Virus record (IMG/VR): IMGVR_UViG_3300034062_001898
Coordinates: 1-36,183 of that record
Length of the DNA: 36,183 nt
Strand: one strand, 5' to 3'
DNA from: a virus
Each line of letters begins with the position of its first letter. Position 1 is the first letter of the stretch. Shown here in pieces: positions 29,766-36,183 of the stretch. Made by a program: the position numbers and the translations under genes. The notes under the pieces were generated by a model. It was not told where the DNA came from and ran no database searches. It was given only the letters and a program-made list of their open reading frames with translations.

Positions 29766-31103
29766 ATGGACATCAACACCTACGCGCCACGCTCCGTCTT
29801 CACCCCACTGCACAACCGCACCGCGCGCTGGGCAGTGGTGGTTGCTCACCGCCGCGCTGGCAAAACGGTCGCCATGTGCGCCGACCTCGTGATCAGCGCG
29901 CTTGAGTGCAAGCACCCCAAGCCCCAGGTCGTATACCTAGCGCCGTTTCGCGAGCAGGCGAAGAAGGTCGCGTGGGCCTACCTCAAGGATCTGACCAAGC
30001 CGCTATGGGCCAAGCCGCCCAACGAGAGCGAGCTCAAGATCACGATTCACAACGGCAAGCCGGGCGACTACTCGACGATCTACGTCGGCGGCGCTGACAA
30101 CCCAGACGCGATGCGCGGCATATACGTCGACGCATGCGTGCTCGACGAGGTCGGGCAGATGCGCCCCAGCACCTGGTATTCCGTACTGAGACCGGCCCTC
30201 AGTGATCGTGGCGGGTCGGCGATCTTCGCCGGAACTCCGGCTGGTAAGAATTTCTTCTGGCAGATGCGCGAAGAGGCGCGGCTAAACCCGAGCTCGCACC
30301 TGCTGCTCGAGTTACCCGCAAGCAAGACCGGAATTCTCCCCGAGGAGGAGCTGCGCGACGCGCGTGCGCAGATGACCGAGGAGACGTACGCGGTCGAGTA
30401 CGAGGTTTCCTTCGACGCGGCCGTACCGGGCGCGTACTACGCCAAGCAAATCGGAGAGCTTTATGAACGTCAGCAAGTGGGTCAATTCGCTATTGACCCG
30501 AATTTCCCTGTGGATCTGGTCGCCGACCTTGGATACACCGACAGCTGCAGCTGGTGGGGATGGCAAACCACCCCAGACGGATACCGCATCGTCGACTTCT
30601 ACGAAGCCGACGGACAAGCGATCGGGCACTACATCGACTGGGTCCAAACCCGGCCGTACAAAGTCGGGCAAGTCTTCCTCCCGCACGACGCGAAAGCCAA
30701 AAGCCTTCAAACGGGCAAGTCGATAATCGAGCAGTTCCTGGTCGCCGGCATCACGCCGCGCCTAGTGCCGGAGATGTCGCTGCAGGACGGCATCGAGGCG
30801 GCGCGTATCGTGCTGCCGAAATGCTGGTTCGACGAGAAGGCAACGTACGAGGGGCTCGAGCACCTGCGCGCGTACATGCGCGAATGGGACGAGCGCACGC
30901 AGACTTATCGCAACCGCCCGAAGCACGACCAGCACTCGCACGCCTCGGACGCGTTTAGATACCTAGCGCTAGCCGCGAAACCGATTTCTGGTAAATTGTC
31001 AAGTGCTGATGCTAAAATCACCATACGTTCGGGCAACAGCTACAGCTTCGCGCTCGACGACGTGTGGGACTGTCGGCCTAAACAATCACGGCGGATCGGG
31101 TAA
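29766..31103 (+). CDS. terL: Terminase large subunit (packaging ATPase-nuclease)
   Basis: 445 residues. It pumps DNA into the head and cuts it. Walker A is AHRRAGKT (residues 27-34), Walker B is ACVLDE (123-128), and coupling motif GTPAGKN is at 157-162. The RNase H-type nuclease has D254 (VADLGYTD), D259 and D395 (HSHASDAF). The stop overlaps the portal start by one base (TAATG). Confidence 0.92.
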   Translation: MDINTYAPRSVFTPLHNRTARWAVVVAHRRAGKTVAMCADLVISALECKHPKPQVVYLAPFREQAKKVAWAYLKDLTKPLWAKPPNESELKITIHNGKPGDYSTIYVGGADNPDAMRGIYVDACVLDEVGQMRPSTWYSVLRPALSDRGGSAIFAGTPAGKNFFWQMREEARLNPSSHLLLELPASKTGILPEEELRDARAQMTEETYAVEYEVSFDAAVPGAYYAKQIGELYERQQVGQFAIDPNFPVDLVADLGYTDSCSWWGWQTTPDGYRIVDFYEADGQAIGHYIDWVQTRPYKVGQVFLPHDAKAKSLQTGKSIIEQFLVAGITPRLVPEMSLQDGIEAARIVLPKCWFDEKATYEGLEHLRAYMREWDERTQTYRNRPKHDQHSHASDAFRYLALAAKPISGKLSSADAKITIRSGNSYSFALDDVWDCRPKQSRRIG

Positions 31104-33040
31104 TGGAAAACAGCAGTACGCGAATCGAGTCGAGTAAGGACTTTGCGGATACCCCGCAAGGCCTCGCGCAGCGCTGGAGCACCGAGCTCGAGGCGTCGAA
31201 GAAGGAGCTCCAGAAGTTCCACGACAAGGCCGACAAGATCACGCAGCGCTACCTCGACAAGCGCGACGACTGGGCCGAGGACGAGTCCCGAGTCAACCTG
31301 TTCTGGTCGAGCACCAAGGTTTTGCTGAGCTTGCTCTACGCCCGACCGCCACGCGCGTCTGTGGCGCGCTCCTTCCTGGACGCGGATGACGACCAGGCGC
31401 GCGTGGCCGGGCAGATCATGCAGCGCATGCTCAATCGCTCGTTCGACGACAATGTCTCGGACTGGGACGCCGCGATTCGCCAGGGCATCGAGGACTGGCT
31501 GATTGTCGGCATGGGCCAGATTTGGGAGCGGTACGAGGTCGAGACCGTCGTCGAGGAGATCCCGGCGCAGTTCGACCCGCTCACGGGCGAGGAGATCGCC
31601 CCCGCATCGACCTTTGAGCGCATCGTCAACGAGGACGCGCCGGTCGATTACATTTACTGGAAGGATTTTTTCTGGTCACCCGCGCGTACTTGGAACGAGG
31701 TTCGATGGGTCGCACGACGTGTGTACATGACCAAAGACCAGCTCGGGAAGCGCTTTGGCGAAGACATCGCCAAGCAGGTACCAACCTCGAGCACGGCGCC
31801 AAAAGACGCCGCCGACATGCAGCCCGCGCACGACGTGTGGTCGAAGGCGGAAGTGTTCGAGATCTGGAACAAAGAAGACAAGCGCGTCTATTGGCTCGCC
31901 AAAGGGTGCGAAATCATTCTCGACGTAAAGGACGACCCGCTACGGCTCGACAAGTTCTTCCCCTGCCCGAAGCCGGTGATCGCCAACGTCACCTCAAGCA
32001 ACTTCATGCCGCGCGCGGACTACATTTTCGCCGAGGACCAGTTCAACGAGCTCGACGAGATCAATACCCGCATCACCTGGCTCACCCGCGCCGCAAAAGT
32101 AACTGGCGTCTACGACAAAGCCGCGGGAGATTCGGTCGGCCGCATGTTCTCGCAGGCCGCGGAGAATCAGCTTATCCCTGTCGACAACTGGGCGATGTTC
32201 GCCGAGTCGGGCGGCGTTAAGGGTAAGGTCGATTTTGCCCCGATCGAGCAGGTCGTCAATTGCATCGACCGCCTGCGACAGTACCGCCAGGACAAGACGG
32301 TGCAGATCTACGAGGTGCTCGGCATCTCTGACGTAATGCGAGGATCGTCACGGGCGTCGGAGACCGCCACCGCGCAGCAGATCAAGGCGCAGTTCGGCTC
32401 GACTCGCATCCAGCTGATGCAGTTTTACATCGCCGAGTGGATTACCGAGGCGCTTCGCATCAAGGCTGAGATTATTGCCAAGCACTTCCAGCCCGAGACA
32501 ATCGCTCAGCGCTCAAACATCATGCGCACGCCGGATGCGCAGTATGCGCAGGCGGCGATCGAGTTGATCAAAGACGAGGAGCTCGCTGAATACCGCATCT
32601 CGGTCGAGGCGGACAGCATGGCCGCAATGGACTGGGCCGCCGAGCGCGACGCCGCCGTTCAATTCATGCAAGGACTCGGTGCGTTTATCTCGCAAGTCTC
32701 GCCAATGGCGCAGGCTGTCCCTGGCGCGGCTCCGTACTTGCTGCGTTTGCTGCAGTGGAGCGTGTCGAAGTTCCGTGTTTCGGGCGAGATCGAGGGCGTG
32801 CTCGACCAGGCGATTGCGCAGATGCAGAACCAGGGCATGCAGCCCCCGCAGCCGTCGCCGCTGCAGCAGGCCGAAGTCGCCGAGAAGATGGCCGGCGCCG
32901 AAGAGCGCAAGGCAAAAGCGCTCAATACTCGCGCTGAAGCGGAGCAGAAGGTACTGCAGCTGAACGCGATGCGCGCGCCAATGGCGCAGGCCGCGATGCA
33001 GCCTAACCCGCAACTTCCACCAATCCTGCCGGGAGCGTAA
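31103..33040 (+). CDS. Portal protein
   Basis: 645 residues, the length of podovirus portal proteins. It forms the dodecameric DNA gate of the head. Recognisable parts are an N-terminal charged helix set (ASKKELQKFHDKADKI, then NLFWSSTKVLLSLLYARPP), the central stem and clip region around EDQFNELDEINTRITWL, and a DVMRGSSRASETATAQQIKAQFGS motif typical of portals. The C-terminal Gln/Ala-rich helix (AEVAEKMAGAEERKAKAL) would be the barrel. It follows the large terminase by one-base overlap. Confidence 0.88.
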   Translation: MENSSTRIESSKDFADTPQGLAQRWSTELEASKKELQKFHDKADKITQRYLDKRDDWAEDESRVNLFWSSTKVLLSLLYARPPRASVARSFLDADDDQARVAGQIMQRMLNRSFDDNVSDWDAAIRQGIEDWLIVGMGQIWERYEVETVVEEIPAQFDPLTGEEIAPASTFERIVNEDAPVDYIYWKDFFWSPARTWNEVRWVARRVYMTKDQLGKRFGEDIAKQVPTSSTAPKDAADMQPAHDVWSKAEVFEIWNKEDKRVYWLAKGCEIILDVKDDPLRLDKFFPCPKPVIANVTSSNFMPRADYIFAEDQFNELDEINTRITWLTRAAKVTGVYDKAAGDSVGRMFSQAAENQLIPVDNWAMFAESGGVKGKVDFAPIEQVVNCIDRLRQYRQDKTVQIYEVLGISDVMRGSSRASETATAQQIKAQFGSTRIQLMQFYIAEWITEALRIKAEIIAKHFQPETIAQRSNIMRTPDAQYAQAAIELIKDEELAEYRISVEADSMAAMDWAAERDAAVQFMQGLGAFISQVSPMAQAVPGAAPYLLRLLQWSVSKFRVSGEIEGVLDQAIAQMQNQGMQPPQPSPLQQAEVAEKMAGAEERKAKALNTRAEAEQKVLQLNAMRAPMAQAAMQPNPQLPPILPGA

Positions 33041-33043
33041 GAG

Positions 33044-34402
33044 ATGGCGAACCCGTACGTCGAAGAGCTTCGGCGCCGCGCGCGTAACCTGATTTCTTTG
33101 GATTCGCCGGCCGATCAGGACGTAGCCGATATCGGCGCGGATATTGCGCTCGGATTTGTGCCGGTTGTTGGCACGGCGCAGGCTGGTCGCGACTTCGAGC
33201 GCGCCCGGCGCGAAAACGACAAACTCGGCATGGTGCTATCGGCTGCTGCCGGTGTGCCTATTGTAGGCGGCGTTGCCAAAACGGCGAACGCTGCGCGCAA
33301 GGGCAAAAAGGCCGTTAAGGCCACGGTCGATGCTCTGCGTGGATACGATCCCGCCAAAGTGGCGGTCGATTATCCCGACCGCGCGCCGCCGGTAATGAAG
33401 CTCGACAAGAAGAAGGGCGAGGAGTTCCTCGGCAAAGATTTGTCGCCGGAAGCCAAGGCGGTTCAAAAAGCGCGCAAGGCTGCGCAGAAAGATATCGACG
33501 CCGGCAACTACACTCCGTATTTCAACGTCGCCGATCGTTACTACGTCGACGCCTCAAAGTATCCGCTGCAGGGCGATACCTTGACCGACGCGCTGCCAAA
33601 AAAGCAGGCGACGATCGACAAGTACAAGTCGCGATTTGATACGCCGGAAGTGCGCCAGCGACTGCAGGCGGCATTCTTGCGTGGCAACGCCGACCCGAAC
33701 GCCCAGCGCTGGTACGCGATGGGCCAGCTCGAGAAAGCCTACACCGACGAGCTCGGCGAAAAGGCAGGCCGCGCCGCGTTTAAAACTGATTTCGCGGATG
33801 CGATGGCTGCAACGACTGGTGGCGCCGATCCGACCGACAACTTGATGATGGCGCACTACGGCAACTTCCAGCGCGCTCGCGGCCAGGCGATCCCTGACAA
33901 GGCTTACGACCTGCCGTTCCCGATCGGCGGCCGGTACGCCGGCGGCAACCTGGAGATGTACGACAAGGTGATCAACCGCGGCCGAAACTTTGTCGCCGGT
34001 GAGACGCCAAAGCGGTTTAATTTCTCGGCCAACTTCCAAGGCCACCGCAACCGCGCGACGATCGACGAGCAGATGAGCGGCGGATTCGAGAAGGGCCTCA
34101 AAGCGCCGCCTGGCGATTCGTACGGCGTGATGGAAGGGATCGTGGGGGATCTTGCGCGGCAGAACAATGTGCCGGCTGCAGAAGCTCAGGACGTAATGTG
34201 GGCGGGGCTTAAAGGCACCGCCGGCAAACCGATGATCCAGCACGTCAACGAAGCGATTGAGCGCACGTCGCGCATCACTGGGCTCTCACCTGACGAAGTG
34301 CTGCGCAAAAACCTGATCCGCAAAATGGGGCCGCTTTATGGGGTCGCCGCCGCTGGCGTTGGCACTGCGGCGCTAATGGGTCAGGACGAGGAGTCGCTGT
34401 GA
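33044..34402 (+). CDS. Internal or effector-like phage protein of unknown function
   Basis: 452 residues. Residues 30-80 form a Gly/Ala-rich hydrophobic hairpin (GADIALGFVPVVGTAQAGRDFERAR and GMVLSAAAGVPIVGGVAKTA), as found before effector domains of phage and secreted proteins. Residues 110-320 hold an aromatic, charged domain. The end (YGVMEGIVGDLARQNNVPAAEAQDVMWAGLKG) recurs in phage proteins that lack a defined role. It lies between portal and scaffold, so it is probably packaged or head-associated. Its last 22 bases are overlapped by the antisense gene at 34381-34584. Confidence 0.65.
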   Translation: MANPYVEELRRRARNLISLDSPADQDVADIGADIALGFVPVVGTAQAGRDFERARRENDKLGMVLSAAAGVPIVGGVAKTANAARKGKKAVKATVDALRGYDPAKVAVDYPDRAPPVMKLDKKKGEEFLGKDLSPEAKAVQKARKAAQKDIDAGNYTPYFNVADRYYVDASKYPLQGDTLTDALPKKQATIDKYKSRFDTPEVRQRLQAAFLRGNADPNAQRWYAMGQLEKAYTDELGEKAGRAAFKTDFADAMAATTGGADPTDNLMMAHYGNFQRARGQAIPDKAYDLPFPIGGRYAGGNLEMYDKVINRGRNFVAGETPKRFNFSANFQGHRNRATIDEQMSGGFEKGLKAPPGDSYGVMEGIVGDLARQNNVPAAEAQDVMWAGLKGTAGKPMIQHVNEAIERTSRITGLSPDEVLRKNLIRKMGPLYGVAAAGVGTAALMGQDEESL

Positions 34403-34584
34403 TCGTCGAGCTCAATTTTGAGATCTTTGACCTTTCGCAACTCGTCGCTCGAGACGACTTGGTCGAGTAGGGGAAACATGTCACCCGTATCGATTACCAA
34501 GCCAGCAGCGCGAAGAAATGCGCGCCACGTCGATTGCGGCACGCGCACAACTTTGTCACCCGTCACAATTACTACGTCTTTCAT
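34381..34584 (-). CDS. Antisense moron-like gene inside the late block
   Basis: 67 residues on the strand opposite to all neighbours. It has its own ribosome site (CAGGAGG, five bases before the ATG) and its own extended -10 promoter at 34602-34610. The protein has a strand pair (DVVIVTGDKVVRVP), a helix (STWRAFLRAAGLVI), and an acidic serine-rich tail. This is the layout of a moron, a gene expressed from the prophage while late genes are silent. No family recognised. Its transcript would run antisense to the gene at 33044-34402, since no terminator is seen beyond the stop. Confidence 0.75.
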   Translation of the reverse strand: MKDVVIVTGDKVVRVPQSTWRAFLRAAGLVIDTGDMFPLLDQVVSSDELRKVKDLKIELDDHSDSSS

Positions 34585-34601
34585 GTCTGCCTCCTGTTGA
34601 G

Positions 34602-34610
34602 ATTATAGCA
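34602..34610 (-). promoter_or_regulatory. Extended -10 promoter of the moron gene
   Basis: On the - strand TGC-TATAAT: a perfect -10 hexamer (34607-34602) with the TGn extension. No fair -35 stands at 16-18 bases, as allowed for extended -10 promoters. It is 18 bases from the ATG at 34584 and lies in the gap before the + strand gene at 34614. Expression should not need phage factors. Confidence 0.7.
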
Positions 34611-34613
34611 ACA

Positions 34614-34952
34614 ATGACACGCAAACGCTACATCTGGGACGACGAGGTCAAAGACCTGGTCGAGTTGACCCCCGACTACCAGCCGGGCCGCAAAAAGGAC
34701 GCCGCTAACCACTTAGGCAGCCTCTGGGGCGATCGGCATTACGACGGACTGCGCGCCACTGACGGGGCCGACATTAGCACCCGAAAGAAACACCGCGACT
34801 ACATGCGCAAGATGGGCTTGACCACGGCCGACGATTTTAAGTCGCAATGGGACAAGGCCAAGCGCGCGCGCGAACACTATATGCAGCACGGCGGATCAGT
34901 CCGCCGACAGGACATCAAAGACGCGATTGAACGACTACAAAACCGAAGGTAA
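34614..34952 (+). CDS. Small conserved head-region protein
   Basis: 112 residues, basic. It starts with RKRYIWDDEVKDLVELTPDY and has a DISTRKKHRDYMRKMGLTTADDFKSQWDKAK segment. Both are hallmarks of a small protein that lies between portal and scaffold in many phages. Its role is not known. The ATG at 34614 is chosen because the longer frame from 34518 is only the reverse of the moron gene. Its ribosome site is weak. It is followed three bases later by the scaffold gene. Confidence 0.7.
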   Translation: MTRKRYIWDDEVKDLVELTPDYQPGRKKDAANHLGSLWGDRHYDGLRATDGADISTRKKHRDYMRKMGLTTADDFKSQWDKAKRAREHYMQHGGSVRRQDIKDAIERLQNRR

Positions 34953-34955
34953 CCC

Positions 34956-36089
34956 ATGACAGAACCCACCACGATCCGCGACGCCTTAGAGGCCGCAGTC
35001 CCCGCCGACGATACCGTTGACGCCCCGGCACCTGAGCCGATTAACGAGCCGGTCAGCGAGCCGGCTATGTCGGCCGAGCCGAGCGTCGTGTCGGAGCCGG
35101 TCAAAGACGCTCCCAAACCCGACGGCCGAGACGACAAAGGCCGATTTAAGTCAAAGGAAGACAAGCCGCCTGTGGCGCCAGAAGCGGCGGCGGAGCCGGC
35201 TGCTGAGCCCGCGCAGGGCATACAGCCTGGTCCGAAGTCAGAGCCAAAGGCTGCCCCGCAGGAGCGCGCTCCGGCTTCCTGGCGCCCCGACGTGCGTGAG
35301 CACTGGAGCAAGCTGCCACCCGAAGTTCGCGCCGAGGTAGCCCGCCGCGAGCGCGAGATGCAGACGACTCTCCAAGAAACGGCCGAGGCTCGCCGTTTCA
35401 CTGAGCAGCTGCAGGGTGTCATTCGCCCTTACGAGATGTTTATCAAGGCCGAGGGCAGCAATCCACTGCAGGCGATCGACAACTTGATGGCGACTGCTGC
35501 CAAGCTGCGCACGGGTACCGCGCCTGAGCTCGCGCAGCTTGTTGCGGGGATGGTTAAGCAGTACGGGGTTGGCCGATTCGGTCAGAACTTTATCGAATCG
35601 CTTGACGCCGCACTCGCCGGAGAAGTGCCGCAGGCGGACCCGGTACAGAGCCAAGTGCAGCAAGTGCTGCAACAGCAGCTTGCGCCCGTGCAGCAGTTTA
35701 TGTCGCAGTTCCAGCAGGCCCAGCTCGCCCAGCAACAGCGCGCTCAGCAGGAGGCGGCGAGCGAGGTGCAGCAGTTCCTTGACCGCGCCGAGTTTGGCAA
35801 CGACGTGCGCGAAGAAATGGCAGACATTCTCGAGGTAGCCGAGCGACGTGGCCGCGAGCTATCGCTGCAGGACGCGTACAAGCAGGCGTGCCTCGTTAAC
35901 CCACGAGTGCGTGCCGTGCTGGAGCAGCGCGCAAAGGCGAAGGGCGCTCAGCAGCTGACCGGCGCCGCGCAAAAGGCCAGGGCGGCTGCCGTCAGTGTTT
36001 CGGGCGGCCCGACGCTTTCGGCGCCGAAGGGTGGCGCCGCAGACGTACGCTCGGCAATCGAAGCGGCTATTGCAGCCAACTCACGCTGA
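34956..36089 (+). CDS. Capsid scaffolding protein
   Basis: 377 residues. Residues 1-110 are disordered, acidic and Pro/Ala/Glu-rich with SEP and AEP repeats. Residues 110-270 include a WRPDVREHWSKLPPEVRAEVARREREM helix and a Gln-rich coiled coil (QVQQVLQQQLAPVQQF). The C-terminal end is basic and Ala-rich (RAKAKGAQQL), as expected for capsid binding. It lies directly before the capsid gene on the circle and should leave the prohead before packaging. GAAGG precedes the ATG. Confidence 0.78.
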   Translation: MTEPTTIRDALEAAVPADDTVDAPAPEPINEPVSEPAMSAEPSVVSEPVKDAPKPDGRDDKGRFKSKEDKPPVAPEAAAEPAAEPAQGIQPGPKSEPKAAPQERAPASWRPDVREHWSKLPPEVRAEVARREREMQTTLQETAEARRFTEQLQGVIRPYEMFIKAEGSNPLQAIDNLMATAAKLRTGTAPELAQLVAGMVKQYGVGRFGQNFIESLDAALAGEVPQADPVQSQVQQVLQQQLAPVQQFMSQFQQAQLAQQQRAQQEAASEVQQFLDRAEFGNDVREEMADILEVAERRGRELSLQDAYKQACLVNPRVRAVLEQRAKAKGAQQLTGAAQKARAAAVSVSGGPTLSAPKGGAADVRSAIEAAIAANSR

Positions 36090-36183
36090 TGGTATAAACG
36101 CATCGGGGATGCTGCATTCGCAACAATGCACGTCCCCGGTGTGCCAACAGCACCGCCAGCCACCGAAGCTCGAGGAGCGCGCA
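36057..36183. repeat. Terminal overlap, copy 2 (identical to 1-127)
   Basis: See the entry for 1-127. Removing one copy gives a 36,056-base circle in which the scaffold gene runs directly into the leader of the capsid gene. Confidence 0.95.

Overview
The window is one complete genome of a temperate, podovirus-like tailed phage (Caudoviricetes). The last 127 bases (36057-36183) repeat the first 127 exactly, which is the mark of a circular contig closed by a k=127 assembler. The non-redundant genome would then be 36,056 bp. The DNA is GC-rich and the gene families are those of phages of Pseudomonadota. The attachment site carries the 3' half of a CAU-anticodon tRNA with the CCC half of an anticodon stem, as in initiator tRNA-fMet. 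No host genus can be named from this.

Layout. (1) 28989-36089 and, across the circle junction, 1-18144: late genes on the + strand. In order these are a small membrane protein, terminase small and large subunits, portal, an internal or effector-like protein, a small head-region protein, scaffold, major capsid protein, a 62-residue protein, head-tail adaptor, tail nozzle, an acidic repeat protein, a GNAT-like protein, four ejection-type proteins, a tail fibre with a self-cleaving S74 chaperone, a glycine-rich adhesin, two fibre-associated proteins, a small membrane protein, a holin, a GH24 endolysin, a small HExxH peptidase and a metallophosphoesterase. Neighbouring reading frames mostly overlap by 1-4 bases. 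One gene inside this block (34381-34584) runs the other way from its own extended -10 promoter and looks like a moron. (2) 18149-18366: a lambda-like attP with paired arm sites, a perfect IHF consensus on each side, and a tRNA-derived core. (3) 18369-23044, - strand: integrase, excisionase, a PDDEXK nuclease, a small membrane protein, a DUF3310 protein, a Cas4/RecB-like exonuclease, a DUF669 protein, a Sak4-like ATPase and a conserved partner, read from a good sigma70 promoter at 23074-23102. (4) 23125-24057: divergent CI-like repressor and Cro/YdaS-like gene around a palindromic operator. (5) 24076-26094, + strand: a primase-helicase fusion. (6) 26104-28605, - strand: ten tightly overlapping small genes of unknown function behind a promoter at 28666-28694. 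(7) 28606-28988: non-coding, with an AT-rich stretch and a very strong GC-rich hairpin just before the packaging genes.

Reading as a whole: the repressor would hold the leftward recombination operon and rightward replication gene silent in the lysogen. Integrase, excisionase and probably host IHF would move the genome in and out of a tRNA gene. Lytic growth would use the primase-helicase plus a Sak4-type recombination module, then terminase-driven packaging into a scaffolded capsid with a short tail. Four genes of 44-59 residues (15727, 19880, 27558, 28989), three of them membrane proteins, lie below the usual ORF size cut-off and are annotated here. A 45-residue gene at 27431-27568 is hidden inside a longer frame.
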